A DNA stretch of 64,000 nt. Source: Amycolatopsis marina (GTDB lineage: Bacteria; Actinomycetota; Actinomycetes; Mycobacteriales; Pseudonocardiaceae). This document shows, in pieces, positions 13,806 to 22,861 of this stretch. The translations under genes were made by a program, and so were the position numbers. The notes beneath the pieces were generated by a model. It searched no databases. It was not told the DNA's origin and saw only the letters and a program-made list of their open reading frames with translations. The stretch spans positions 1-64,000 of the forward strand of contig NZ_FOKG01000010.1 in NCBI RefSeq assembly GCF_900111885.1, read 5' to 3'. Every line of letters starts with the position of its first letter. Within the stretch, counting starts at the first letter, position 1.

Positions 13806-14588
13806 ATGTCGCAAGCCGTTGGCTGGGCCGAGTTCGTCGACACCGAGGCATTGGAGGAGTACGAGCGGCTGACGCTGCTCGAGCGGATCTTCGACCCGTT
13901 CACCGTCCGAAACCTCGACCGGCTCGGCGTTCGTGATGGCTGGCGGTGCCTCGAGATCGGCGCGGGTGCCGGGTCGGTGGCGCGCAAGCTGGCCGAACTG
14001 GCTGGGCCGTCGAACGTGCTGGCCACCGACGTCAGCACCGCGTTCCTCGGCCCGCTGACCGAGCTGGGCATCGAGGTGCGTCACCACGACGTCACGACGG
14101 ACGAGCAGCCTGGGGAGTTCGACCTCGTGCACGCCAGGTTCGTGCTCGACCATCTCCGGGACCGCGAGGCGGTGCTGGCCAGGTTGGCGTCCTGGCTGCG
14201 TCCCGGCGGGTGGTTGCTCATCGAGTCGGCGAGCACGCTGCCCGAGTTGTCCTCCACCCCCGCGACCCGCAGGTCGATGGAGACGCTGAGCCGGGTGATG
14301 ACCGAACAGGTCGGCACGCACACCACGTGGGCGCGCACACTGCCGCTGCCACTGGAACGGGCCGGCCTGCGTGGGTGCGGTACCGAGGGCCAAATGCTGC
14401 CGGCCAGGGGCGGCTCGCCGCTCGCGGGCTGGTTGAAGGCCACGATCAAACTGGTCGAGACGCATGCGGTGAACACGGGCCTGATCACCCAGCCCGAACT
14501 GGATGAAGCCTATGCGCTGTACGACGCGCCGGAGTTCCTCGACTACTGCTGGCTGACCGTCGCCGCATGGGGTCAGCGACCCGGCTGA
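13806..14588 (+). CDS. Class I SAM-dependent methyltransferase
   Basis: 260 residues. The SAM-binding motif I is L-E-I-G-A-G-A-G-S, followed by V-L-A-T-D-V-S-T (acidic end of strand 2), FDLVHARFVLDHLRDREAVL (motif II) and LRPGGWLLIESAS (motif III). The C-terminal part is a helical lid. The substrate cannot be told from sequence. It stands alone, divergent from the DUF2252 gene, and is followed by the palindromic repeats. Confidence 0.8.
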   Translation: MSQAVGWAEFVDTEALEEYERLTLLERIFDPFTVRNLDRLGVRDGWRCLEIGAGAGSVARKLAELAGPSNVLATDVSTAFLGPLTELGIEVRHHDVTTDEQPGEFDLVHARFVLDHLRDREAVLARLASWLRPGGWLLIESASTLPELSSTPATRRSMETLSRVMTEQVGTHTTWARTLPLPLERAGLRGCGTEGQMLPARGGSPLAGWLKATIKLVETHAVNTGLITQPELDEAYALYDAPEFLDYCWLTVAAWGQRPG

Positions 14589-14773
14589 GCACGGACCGTC
14601 GGTCCCCCTATCGGGATGGTGTGGGTGTTCGGCGCGCTTGGCGTTGACGCGGTATGTCCGGACCGCGTCGGCTGGGTGGGCGGTGTGCGGTGTTGCGCAG
14701 GTCCCGGTGGTGGCGAGCGCAGACGAGGATCATGTTGTTCAGTCGGACAGTCCATCGTCGATCCACCCCAACC

Positions 14774-14871
14774 GCACTTTCCCGGAAAAGTGCAGACCTG
14801 AAGATCGCACTTTCCCGGGAAAGTGCGATACCTGGCGCGCGCAAGTACCGCACTTTCCCGGGAAAGTGGCG
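14774..14871. repeat. Three palindromes of the ACTTTCCCGGGAAAGT family
   Basis: Copies at 14774-14793 (with GGAAAA instead of GGGAAA), 14806-14827 (perfect) and 14849-14871 (one inserted G). The core is GCACTTTCCCGGGAAAGTGC. They lie between the convergent methyltransferase and aminotransferase genes. Copies 2 and 3 are separated by a linker ATACCTGGCGCGCGCAAGTA that recurs, inverted, at 20536-20556. RNA from either strand would form hairpins. Confidence 0.9.
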
Positions 14872-14874
14872 TGC

Positions 14875-16098
14875 CTAGCGGATCACCTCGGCGATGGCGT
14901 CGAGGCCGCTGTCGAGCTCCTCCTCGGAGATGACCAGCGGCGGTGCGAGGCGCAGCGTGTTGTCGTGGGTCTCCTTGCAGAGCACACCCTTGGCGGCCAG
15001 CGCCTGCGACGCCTCCCTCCCGGTGGGCCCACCGGGAGCGATGTCGATGCCTGCCCACAGGCCGCGGCCACGCACCTCGGCGAGACCGTTGCCGACGAGC
15101 TCGCCGAGCCGGTTGTGCAGGTGCGCGCCGAGCGCGGCCGAACGCTGCTGGAATTCGCCGGTCTCCAGTAGCGCGATCACGGCGCGGCCGACCGCGCACG
15201 CGAGCGGGTTTCCGCCGAAGGTCGAGCCGTGCTCCCCCGGACGCAGCACGCCGAGCACGTCGCGGCGTCCGGCGACGGCTGACAGCGGCATGATGCCGCC
15301 ACCAAGAGCCTTGCCGAGGGTGTAGAGGTCCGCGCGGATCCGTTCGTGGTCGAGCGCGAACACCGTGCCCGTGCGGGCCAGGCCGGACTGGATCTCGTCG
15401 GCGATCAGCAGGGCGCCTGCCTCGTCGCAGAGCCTGCGTGCCTCGGCGAGGTAGCCGTCCGGTGGCACGACGACGCCTGCCTCACCCTGGATCGGCTCGA
15501 GCAGTACGGCGGCGGTTCGCTCGGTGATCGCCGAGGTGAGGGCGTCGGCGTCGCCATATTTGACGACCTTGAATCCGGGGGTGAACGGACCGAAGTCCGC
15601 GCGAGCGGTGTCGTCGGTGGAGAAGGACACGATCGTGGTGGTGCGGCCGTGGAAGTTGGACCCGGCCACCACGATCTCGGCCTCGCCCTGCGGGACACCC
15701 TTCACCTGGTACGCCCACTTGCGGGCCACCTTGATGGCGGATTCGACGGCCTCGGCGCCGGAGTTCATCGGCAGCACGAGTTCGGTGCCGGTCAGCTGCG
15801 CCAGCTCGCGGCAGAACAGTCCGAGCTGGTCGTGATGGAAGGCGCGCGAAGTCAGGGTGACCCGGCCGAGCTGGGCGACCGCGGCCTCGACCAGCGCGGG
15901 GTGGCGGTGACCGAAGTTCAGCGCGGAGTAGCCGGACAGGAAGTCGAGGTAGCGCTCGCCGTGGACGTCGGTGACCCACGCGCCCTCCGCTTCGGCGATG
16001 ACCACGGGCAGTGGGTGGTAGTTGTGCGTGCTCCACTGCTCGTCGAGGGCGATGAAGTCGGAAGCGGTACGGGTGGTGCTGTCGGCGAACGTCGTCAT
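14875..16098 (-). CDS. rocD: Ornithine aminotransferase
   Basis: 407 residues, the usual length. It is a PLP-dependent class III aminotransferase that transfers the delta-amino group of ornithine to 2-oxoglutarate, giving glutamate semialdehyde. Family features are YLDFLSGYSALNFGHRHPAL, LPMNSGAEAVESAIKVARKW, ADEIQSGLARTG and the PLP lysine in D-L-Y-T-L-G-K-A-L-G-G-G. H-G-S-T-F-G-G-N-P-L follows. It stands alone; it ends beside the palindromic repeats and diverges from an ArsR remnant. Confidence 0.92.
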   Translation of the reverse strand: MTTFADSTTRTASDFIALDEQWSTHNYHPLPVVIAEAEGAWVTDVHGERYLDFLSGYSALNFGHRHPALVEAAVAQLGRVTLTSRAFHHDQLGLFCRELAQLTGTELVLPMNSGAEAVESAIKVARKWAYQVKGVPQGEAEIVVAGSNFHGRTTTIVSFSTDDTARADFGPFTPGFKVVKYGDADALTSAITERTAAVLLEPIQGEAGVVVPPDGYLAEARRLCDEAGALLIADEIQSGLARTGTVFALDHERIRADLYTLGKALGGGIMPLSAVAGRRDVLGVLRPGEHGSTFGGNPLACAVGRAVIALLETGEFQQRSAALGAHLHNRLGELVGNGLAEVRGRGLWAGIDIAPGGPTGREASQALAAKGVLCKETHDNTLRLAPPLVISEEELDSGLDAIAEVIR

Positions 16099-16215
16099 GC
16101 GTTCAGGCTAAGGGCAGTCCACGTGTGGTTCATCCGCGACACGTTGCTTGTTGCCTGTGTTCGTTGCGTAGTTCTCGCCGGTGTCCGGCGAATCGTTGCG
16201 TACCCATTGACTTTC

Positions 16216-16422
16216 GGAGTTGTCAGCCGCCCCGCGGTGTCCCAGCACCTCAAGGTGCTCAAGGACTGCGGTCTCGTAACCGATCACGTGCGCGGAACGC
16301 GGCGGATGTACCGCCTGCGACTCGAAGGAGTCGCCGGGCTGCGGGCATATCGCGACGAGATGTGGACCGAGGCGCTGACCGCGTTCGCGGCGGCGGAACA
16401 GGATGGCGATGACGACGAATGA
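16216..16422 (+). pseudogene. ArsR-family regulator, 5'-truncated
   Basis: The frame gives SRPAVSQHLKVLKDCGLVTD, V-R-G-T-R-R-M-Y and LRAYRDEMWTEALTAF, the DNA-recognition helix, wing and dimer helix of an ArsR repressor. The first helices of the domain and a credible start with a ribosome site are missing; upstream codons do not look like the family. Its stop overlaps the next ATG (ATGA), the arrangement of intact ArsR-SRPBCC pairs. Confidence 0.7.
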
Positions 16423-16511
16423 CGCAGCAGACAGGCACCAACCTGCGCCAGGGGGTCGACGGAGGCTGGCCTCGCTGCCTGGACAGGTTCGCTGAACTCG
16501 CGGTGAAGTGA
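16419..16511 (+). pseudogene. SRPBCC/AHSA1-type protein remnant
   Basis: A 30-residue ORF that starts as M-T-Q-Q and goes directly into LRQGVDGGWPRCLDRFAEL, which looks like the C-terminal helix of AHSA1-type SRPBCC proteins (usually G-W-x-x-C-L-D-R-L). About 110 residues of the domain are missing, as expected from an internal deletion. It is coupled to the ArsR remnant by ATGA. An intact fused counterpart is at 48404-49198. Confidence 0.55.
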
Positions 16512-16591
16512 GCCGGTGGGGCACGAGCGGGTGACGTGCCCCACTTCGAGTGTTGGCACACCCGGGCGTCCTTCTGACAGAGTGTCAACCC

Positions 16592-18679
16592 GTGACCGAC
16601 GACCTCTCCTTCCTTCGTAAGCAGGCTCGTACGCAGCGCTTCACCCTTGGTGCGCCGAAGGAGTTCCGGGTGTCCCCGGACGGCGACCGGGTGCTGTTCC
16701 TGCGGGCGGAATCAGGTGTGGACCGCAGGCACAGCCTGTGGTCCCAGGATCTGGCGTCCGGCGTGGAGTCCAAGATCGTGGACGCTGTCGCGCTGTTGCC
16801 GGGGGAGGAGGAGTTGCCGCCGGAGGAGCGGGCCAGGCGCGAGCGCACGCGCAACGCCTCCGGCGGCGTGGTCGGCTACGCGACCGATTCCGGGCTCACG
16901 ATGGCGGCGTTCTCCCTGTCCGGCAAGCTCTACACGGCGGACCTGCGTTCCGGTGACGTCACGCTGCGCGTCGACGACTCCGTGGTGGACCCGCGGCCCA
17001 ACGCGGCGGGGACGCACGTGGCCTATGTCCGGGACCGCAGGCTTCGCGTGCTCGACCTGGCCGCGGGCACCGACCGGATGCTCGTCGACGAACCGGGAGA
17101 GGACATCGCCTGGGGGCTGGCGGAGTTCATCGCGGCCGAGGAGATGGGGCGCGCCCGTGGTTACTGGTGGGCGCCGGACGGGCAGAGTCTCCTGGTCGAG
17201 CGCACCGACCGTGCGGCGGTGCCGCGCTGGACGATCGCCGATCCGGCGAATCCCGGCCTGCCCCCGAACACGGTGTCGTATCCGGCAGCCGGAACGGTCA
17301 ATGTCGATGTGTCGCTGGCGTTCCTGGGGCTCGACGGAACGCGTGTGGACGTCCAGCGCGGGGACTGGGAGTACCTGGCGGCGGTGCACTGGAGTGCGGG
17401 TGGGGCACCGCTGCTGGCCGTGCAGCCGCGCGATCAGCGCCGCCTCGAGGTGCACGAGGTGAACCCCGCCGACGGTTCGACGAAGCTGCTGCACACCGAG
17501 ACGGACCCGCACTGGGTGGAGATCGTGCAGGGCGTGCCCGCCTGGACCAGTGACGGCAGGCTGGTTCGGGTGAGCGCGGCGGACGGGAACTACCGGCTGC
17601 TGATCGACGGCGAGCCGGTCACCGAACCCGGCATGCAGCTTCGCTCGGTCCTCGATGTGGGCGAGGAGGTCCTGTTCAGTGCGTCGGAGGACGATCCCAC
17701 CCAGATCCACGTTTATCGCACTGACGGTGGAAAGGTGCAACGTCTATCCACTGAGGACGGAGTGCACATCGGCGGTGGGAACGCCGCGCTGACGGTGCTG
17801 TCGTCCTGGAGCATGTCCCGCAGTGGGCCCAAGGTGTCGGTACTGCGGGACGGAAAACCGGTCGCCGGAATTGCTTCGTACACTGTGGACCCCGGCACGG
17901 CCCCCAAGGTGGCGATGCTGACCGTCGGCGAGCGGGGCCTGCGTGCGGCGCTGCTGCTGCCGACCGGTCACCGCGCGGGTTCGGCGAAACTGCCGGTGCT
18001 GCTCGATCCCTACGGCGGGCCGCACGCGCAGCGGGTGTTGCAGAGCCGCAACGCCTTCCTCACCGCACAGTGGCTGGCGGATCAGGGTTTCGCGGTGCTG
18101 ATCACCGACGGCAGAGGCAGCCCGGGACGCGGACCGGAGTGGGAACGGGAGATCGCGGGCAAGCTCGCGGAAGTGCCGCTGGCCGACCAGGTCGACGCGC
18201 TGCACGCGGTGGCGGCCGAATACCCCGATCTGGATCTGGACAGGGTGGCGATTCGCGGCTGGTCCTACGGCGGTTACCTCTCGGCGCTGGCAGTCCTGCG
18301 CAGGCCGGACGTGTTTCACGCGGCAGTTGCCGGCGCGCCGGTGACCGACTGGTCGTTGTACGACACCCACTACACCGAGCGCTACCTCGGCACACCACAG
18401 GACGAACCGGATTCCTACCGCCGGAACTCGCTGATCGCCGACGCCCCGGAGTTGCGCGGCGCGCTGCTGCTCGTGCACGGGCTGGCCGACGACAACGTGT
18501 TCGTCGCGCACGCGTTGCGACTGTCGTCGGCGCTGCTGGCGGCGGGCAGGCCGCACACTTTCCTCCCGCTCGCCGGGGGCACGCACATGACACCGCAGGC
18601 CGAGGAGGTCGCGGAGAACATGATGCGGCTGCAGATCGACTGGATCAAGCGCGAGCTGGACGCCCGCGTCGGGCACTGA
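16592..18679 (+). CDS. S9 family prolyl oligopeptidase / dipeptidyl peptidase IV-like
   Basis: About 695 residues from a GTG at 16592. The N-terminal half is a DPPIV-type beta-propeller (TLGAPKEFRVSPDGDRVLFL, FIAAEEMGRARGYWWAPDG), the C-terminal half an alpha/beta-hydrolase: nucleophile in I-R-G-W-S-Y-G-G-Y-L-S, Asp in G-L-A-D-D-N-V-F, His in A-G-G-T-H-M. No signal peptide, so a cytoplasmic peptidase cleaving X-Pro or similar peptides is likely. There is no good ribosome site before the GTG; the mRNA may be leaderless. An earlier in-frame start at 16550 is less likely. Confidence 0.88.
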   Translation: MTDDLSFLRKQARTQRFTLGAPKEFRVSPDGDRVLFLRAESGVDRRHSLWSQDLASGVESKIVDAVALLPGEEELPPEERARRERTRNASGGVVGYATDSGLTMAAFSLSGKLYTADLRSGDVTLRVDDSVVDPRPNAAGTHVAYVRDRRLRVLDLAAGTDRMLVDEPGEDIAWGLAEFIAAEEMGRARGYWWAPDGQSLLVERTDRAAVPRWTIADPANPGLPPNTVSYPAAGTVNVDVSLAFLGLDGTRVDVQRGDWEYLAAVHWSAGGAPLLAVQPRDQRRLEVHEVNPADGSTKLLHTETDPHWVEIVQGVPAWTSDGRLVRVSAADGNYRLLIDGEPVTEPGMQLRSVLDVGEEVLFSASEDDPTQIHVYRTDGGKVQRLSTEDGVHIGGGNAALTVLSSWSMSRSGPKVSVLRDGKPVAGIASYTVDPGTAPKVAMLTVGERGLRAALLLPTGHRAGSAKLPVLLDPYGGPHAQRVLQSRNAFLTAQWLADQGFAVLITDGRGSPGRGPEWEREIAGKLAEVPLADQVDALHAVAAEYPDLDLDRVAIRGWSYGGYLSALAVLRRPDVFHAAVAGAPVTDWSLYDTHYTERYLGTPQDEPDSYRRNSLIADAPELRGALLLVHGLADDNVFVAHALRLSSALLAAGRPHTFLPLAGGTHMTPQAEEVAENMMRLQIDWIKRELDARVGH

Positions 18680-18719
18680 TCCGGGCCAGGACGTCACCGA
18701 TCGACCGAGGATGGAGCGT

Positions 18720-19673
18720 ATGAAGCGTTGGGGAATCACGATCCCGCTCACCGGGGTCCCGCTGGCCGAACACCGTGAGCTGATCGAGCAGCTGCCCGAC
18801 CTCGGGTACACCGACGCGTGGTCGGCGGAGACCGCGGGCACCGACGCGTTCTCCCCACTGCTGCTGGCATCGCAGTGGGCGCCGCAGCTACGCCTCGGCA
18901 CGGCCATCGTTCCGGTGTACACACGCGGGCCGGGCCTGCTCGCGATGAGCGCGGCGACCCTGGCCGAGTGCGCCCCTGGCCGGTTCGTCCTCGGGATCGG
19001 TACGTCATCGCCGGTGATCGTGGAGAACTGGAACGCGGCGGAGTTCGCCGAGCCGTTCGGCCGGAGCAGGGACACGTTGCGGTTCCTGCGGGCGGCGCTG
19101 GCGGGGGAGAAGGTCACCGAGCAGTACCCGACGTTCTCGGTGAGCAAGTTCCGTCTGGAGCGGGCGCCCGAGCCCGCGCCGCCGATCATGCTGGCGGCGT
19201 TGCGTCCCGGCATGCTGCGACTGGCGGCGCGGGAGGCCGACGGCGCGATCACGAACTGGCTCGCGCCGGGTGACGTGCCGACGGTGCGGGCAGAGGTCGG
19301 CCCGGACGTGGAACTGGTGGCGCGGGTGTTCGTGTGCCCGACGGAGGACGCCGACGCCGCACGTGGCCTGGGCCGTATGTTGATCAGTAGCTACCTCACC
19401 GTGCCGGTGTACAAGGCATTCCACGAATGGCTGGGCCGAGGGGACGCGCTGGCGCCGATGCACGAGGCGTGGCAGGCGGGGGACCGCAAGCGAGCCGGTG
19501 AACTCATCCCGGACGATGTTGTGGACGACCTGATCGTGCACGGCAGTGTCGACGAGTGCAGAGACAAGGTTCAGTCCTACGTGGACAACGGACTGAACAC
19601 TCCGGTGATGGCGTTGCTGCCGACCGGGGACAACCCGTTCGAGCACATCAAGGGGCTGGCTCCCAGGTCCTGA
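18720..19673 (+). CDS. LLM-class F420-dependent oxidoreductase
   Basis: 317 residues. The luciferase-like TIM barrel is visible: W-G-I-T-I-P-L-T, DAWSAETAGTDAFSPLLLAS, RLGTAIVPVYTRGPGLLAMS, F-V-L-G-I-G-T-S-S-P and a C-terminal H-G-S-V-D-E-C-R-D-K. In actinomycetes most such proteins use F420 to reduce or oxidise small molecules. I prefer the ATG at 18720 (GAGG nine bases upstream) to the one at 18711. It follows the S9 peptidase by 40 bp and is probably co-transcribed. The substrate is unknown. Confidence 0.85.
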   Translation: MKRWGITIPLTGVPLAEHRELIEQLPDLGYTDAWSAETAGTDAFSPLLLASQWAPQLRLGTAIVPVYTRGPGLLAMSAATLAECAPGRFVLGIGTSSPVIVENWNAAEFAEPFGRSRDTLRFLRAALAGEKVTEQYPTFSVSKFRLERAPEPAPPIMLAALRPGMLRLAAREADGAITNWLAPGDVPTVRAEVGPDVELVARVFVCPTEDADAARGLGRMLISSYLTVPVYKAFHEWLGRGDALAPMHEAWQAGDRKRAGELIPDDVVDDLIVHGSVDECRDKVQSYVDNGLNTPVMALLPTGDNPFEHIKGLAPRS

Positions 19674-19694
19674 TCCGTTCGCCGCGAGCGCGCG

Positions 19695-20069
19695 TCAACC
19701 CCAGATCGCGTTCGCGGCGACCAGGCCTGTCGCGGCGGCGCCGAAGCCGGCGAGGACGGTGACGACGACGTTGGCGACGGCGTGGAGGCGGGCGCGTTCG
19801 GACACGAGCCGGACGGTTTCGTAGCCGAACGTGGAGAACGTCGTCAGGGAGCCGCACAGGCCGACGCCGACCAGTGCCCGGACGGTGTCCGGCTGGCCAC
19901 CGGCGAGTGCCCAGCCCGCCAGGACCCCGAGCAGGGCGGAACCGGTCATGTTGGCCACGAGGGTGCCCCACGGGAACAGGGTGCGGTGGCTGCGCCGGAC
20001 GCGCTGGTCGACGAGATAGCGCAGGATGGCGCCGAGGGCTCCGCCGACGGCGACCAGCAGCGCGGTCAC
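19695..20069 (-). CDS. crcB: Fluoride channel Fluc/CrcB, second copy
   Basis: 124 residues with four membrane segments. Family motifs are GGALGAILRYLVDQ, P-W-G-T-L-V-A-N-M-T-G-S and G-S-L-T-T-F-S-T-F-G-Y-E. Fluc dimers export fluoride. The GTG start overlaps the stop of the other crcB (GTGA), so the two are made together. Such pairs often form heterodimeric channels, each with one conserved Asn/Phe set. Confidence 0.92.
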   Translation of the reverse strand: MTALLVAVGGALGAILRYLVDQRVRRSHRTLFPWGTLVANMTGSALLGVLAGWALAGGQPDTVRALVGVGLCGSLTTFSTFGYETVRLVSERARLHAVANVVVTVLAGFGAAATGLVAANAIWG

Positions 20070-20497
20070 GGTGTCGCCCCTCGGCGTACGTGGGTCACGG
20101 CGACGCGGGTGGCGCGCATGCCGAGCGCGACGGCGAGCAGGGAGGCGAGCACCGAGACCGCGGCGTAGAGCAGGGCGAGCCCCGGGCGGCCGGTCAGCGC
20201 GGAGTCCATGGCCTCGACCACGAAAGTGGAGAACGTGGTGAAGCCGCCGAGCACGCCGATCCCCGCGAACGGGCGGAGCAGCGGGTGCGGGTCCCGGATG
20301 GTGATGATCAGCATCATCAGCACGCCGATCAACAGGCAGCCTCCGATGTTGGCGAGCAGCGTGGCGGTGCCGAACTGGCCGCGCTCGTGCGGGAGGGCGA
20401 GGCCGAGCCCGTACCGGGCGAGGCTGCCGAGCGCGCCGCCGACGGCGACCGCGAGCAGCACCGTCCACCGGTGTGGCTCACCCACTCTCCGGCCCAT
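20066..20497 (-). CDS. crcB: Fluoride channel Fluc/CrcB, first copy
   Basis: 143 residues, four membrane segments: GGALGSLARYGLGLALP, T-L-L-A-N-I-G-G-C-L-L-I-G and L-G-G-F-T-T-F-S-T-F. It precedes and overlaps the second crcB. I place the start at the ATG at 20497; the longer open frame upstream runs through the palindromic repeats and is not coding. I found no fluoride riboswitch fold in the 218 bp before it. Confidence 0.9.
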   Translation of the reverse strand: MGRRVGEPHRWTVLLAVAVGGALGSLARYGLGLALPHERGQFGTATLLANIGGCLLIGVLMMLIITIRDPHPLLRPFAGIGVLGGFTTFSTFVVEAMDSALTGRPGLALLYAAVSVLASLLAVALGMRATRVAVTHVRRGATP

Positions 20498-20513
20498 CCG
20501 TCTCCTCACCCCT

Positions 20514-20645
20514 CGCACTTTCCCGGAAAAGTGCGGTAGTTGCGCGCGCGGGGTATCGCACTTTCCCGGGAAAGTGCGAGTCCGAAAGCTCTCGTCCCAG
20601 GTCCCGGGCTTGCCCCCGCGCACTTTCCCGGGAAAGTGCGCGGGG
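20514..20645. repeat. Second cluster of three ACTTTCCCGGGAAAGT palindromes
   Basis: Copies at 20514-20535 (GGAAAA variant), 20557-20578 (perfect) and 20614-20645 (a 32-bp perfect palindrome with added CCCCGC/GCGGGG ends). Copies 1 and 2 are separated by GTAGTTGCGCGCGCGGGGTA, nearly the reverse complement of the linker in the first cluster. Here they lie between divergent genes (crcB and aconitase), so they are not simply transcription terminators. Confidence 0.9.
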
Positions 20646-20715
20646 TAGTTCCCGGGGAATCTATCCGCGGGATTGGCTTCGCGCCCCTTCGGGTAGTCGT
20701 GGCCGGGAGGTCAGC

Positions 20716-22671
20716 ATGGGACACGGCGTCGCAGAACAACTCATCAGCGAACACCTGGTCAGCGGGGAGATGACGCCGGGGGCGGAAATCGCCCTGCGGG
20801 TCGACCAGACCCTGACCCAGGACGCCACCGGCACCCTGGTAATGCAGGAGCTGGAGGCGATGAATCTCGATCGGGCGCGCACCGAGGTCAGCGTGCAGTA
20901 CGTGGACCACAACCTGCTGCAGGCCGACGAGAAGAACGCGGAGGACCACGCGTACCTACGCTCGGCGTGCCGCAGGTACGGGCTGTGGTTCTCGAAGGCG
21001 GGCAACGGTGTTTCGCACCCCACACACATGCAGCGGTTCGGCATCCCGGGCAAGTTGATGGTCGGGTCGGATTCGCATACGTGCGCCGGTGGGTCGCTGG
21101 GAATGCTGGCGATCGGTGTCGGCGGGCTCGAGGTGGCGATGGCGATCGCCGGTACGCCGTTGTACCTGCAGATGCCGCGGATCTGGGGCGTGCGGCTGAC
21201 GGGTGAGTTGCCGCCGTGGGTGTCCGCGAAGGACGTGGTGCTGGAGATGCTGCGTCGCCACGGAGTCAAGGGCGGGCTGAACCGGATCATCGAGTACCAC
21301 GGGCCGGGGCTGGCGCAGCTGTCGGCGATGGACCGGCACGTGATCGCGAACATGGGGGCGGAGCTGGGGGCCACGACGACGGTGTTCCCGGCGGACGAGG
21401 CGGTGCGGGAGTTCCTGCGCGCGGAGGACCGCGAGGAGGACTTCCGGGAGGTGCTGCCCGCGGAGGATGCACGGTTCGACGACACCGACGAGATCGACCT
21501 GTCGACGCTGGAGCCGCTGATCGCCAAGCCGTCGTCACCGGGCAACGTGGTGCCGGTACGCGAGGTGGCTGGCGCCGACGTGGGCCAGGTGGTGATCGGC
21601 TCTTCGGCGAACCCGGGGCTGCGGGACTACGCGATCGCGGCGCACATGGTGCGCGGCAGGCAGACGGAGGACTCGGTGAGTTTCGACGTCAACCCGTCGT
21701 CACGGGAGATCTTCGCGGACCTGACGAAGATGGGGGCGACGTTCGAGCTGATCTCGGCGGGGGCGCGGATCCACCAGGCCGGGTGCATGGGGTGCATCGG
21801 GATGGGACAGGCGCCCGCGGTGGGCCACAACTCGCTCCGCACCTTCCCGAGGAACTTTCCCGGCAGGTCGGGCACGAAGGAGGACGCCGTCTGGCTGTGC
21901 TCGCCGGAGACCGCGACGGCGGCGGCCCTGACCGGGGTGATCGCCGACCCGAGAGAGGTCGCCGAGCGGCTGGGGATCGAATACGTGCGCCCGGAAATGC
22001 CGTCGCGAGCATCGGTGAACACGGACATGCTGGTGCCGCCGCTGGAGCCAGGGGAAGCCGAGAGGGAGGAGTTGGTGAAGGGGCCGAACATCTCGGCGCT
22101 GCCGGACTTCCCGCCGCTGCCGGACCGGATCGAGGCGCCGGTGCTGCTCAAGGTCCCGGACGACATCTCGACCGACGAGATCTCCCCGGCCGGAGCGCGG
22201 GCGCTGCCGTTCCGTTCGAACATCCCGATGCTGTCGGAGTTCACCTTCAGTCAGGTGGACGAGACCTACCCGCAGCGGGCGCGCGAGGTGGCCGACGGCC
22301 CCGGCCACCTGATCGTCGGCGGCGACAACTACGGGCAGGGGTCCTCGCGCGAACACGCGGCGATCACCCCGCGGCATCTGGGACTGCGCGCGGTGATCGC
22401 GAAGTCCTTCGCGCGGATCCACTGGCAGAACCTGGCGAACTTCGGCATCCTCGCGCTGGAGTTCGTCGACCCGGCCGACTACGAACGGATCGATCAGGGG
22501 GACACGCTGGAGCTGGAGAGCCTGCGGGAAGGGCTGTCGGAGAGCCCGGAGCTGACGGCGCGGAACGTGACCAAGGACGAGCAGTACCGGCTGCACCACC
22601 GGTTGTCGGAGCGTCAGGTCGAAGCCGTCATGGCAGGCGGCCGGATCCCGCTGCTGGCGTCGATGGTCTGA
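20716..22671 (+). CDS. Aconitate hydratase family protein (short, Aquifex-type)
   Basis: 651 residues. It has the aconitase [4Fe-4S] and substrate residues: V-G-S-D-S-H-T-C-A-G-G, then H-Q-A-G-C-M-G-C-I-G-M-G (two cluster cysteines), and a C-terminal swivel domain with NYGQGSSREHAAITPRHLGL. It is shorter than AcnA (about 900) and lacks its insertions, matching the putative aconitase group typed by Aquifex. It may serve in the TCA cycle or isomerise a related tricarboxylate. GGGAGG lies five bases before the ATG. The upstream frame through the repeats is not used. Confidence 0.88.
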   Translation: MGHGVAEQLISEHLVSGEMTPGAEIALRVDQTLTQDATGTLVMQELEAMNLDRARTEVSVQYVDHNLLQADEKNAEDHAYLRSACRRYGLWFSKAGNGVSHPTHMQRFGIPGKLMVGSDSHTCAGGSLGMLAIGVGGLEVAMAIAGTPLYLQMPRIWGVRLTGELPPWVSAKDVVLEMLRRHGVKGGLNRIIEYHGPGLAQLSAMDRHVIANMGAELGATTTVFPADEAVREFLRAEDREEDFREVLPAEDARFDDTDEIDLSTLEPLIAKPSSPGNVVPVREVAGADVGQVVIGSSANPGLRDYAIAAHMVRGRQTEDSVSFDVNPSSREIFADLTKMGATFELISAGARIHQAGCMGCIGMGQAPAVGHNSLRTFPRNFPGRSGTKEDAVWLCSPETATAAALTGVIADPREVAERLGIEYVRPEMPSRASVNTDMLVPPLEPGEAEREELVKGPNISALPDFPPLPDRIEAPVLLKVPDDISTDEISPAGARALPFRSNIPMLSEFTFSQVDETYPQRAREVADGPGHLIVGGDNYGQGSSREHAAITPRHLGLRAVIAKSFARIHWQNLANFGILALEFVDPADYERIDQGDTLELESLREGLSESPELTARNVTKDEQYRLHHRLSERQVEAVMAGGRIPLLASMV

Positions 22672-22781
22672 GCCGTTGTTCCAGGTCAGCGTCGGCGCGC
22701 GCCCGACGTTCGCCCCTGCCTCACGGGCGCTGAAGCGGACACGCTAAGCTAGCGCCCATCGTCAGCACGCAGGGCGATGGC

Positions 22782-22855
<74 letters not shown>

Positions 22856-22861
22856 CCGGCA

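Noticed and set aside
14589..14874. CRISPR array
   Set aside because: The repeats are palindromes with unequal spacing, only three copies, shared linker sequence and no cas genes.
17744..19252. Minus-strand ORF of 502 residues
   Set aside because: Runs opposite both the S9 peptidase and the LLM oxidoreductase and resembles no family.
20498..20715. Fluoride riboswitch before the crcB pair
   Set aside because: I could not find the conserved pseudoknot elements; the region is filled by palindromic repeats.
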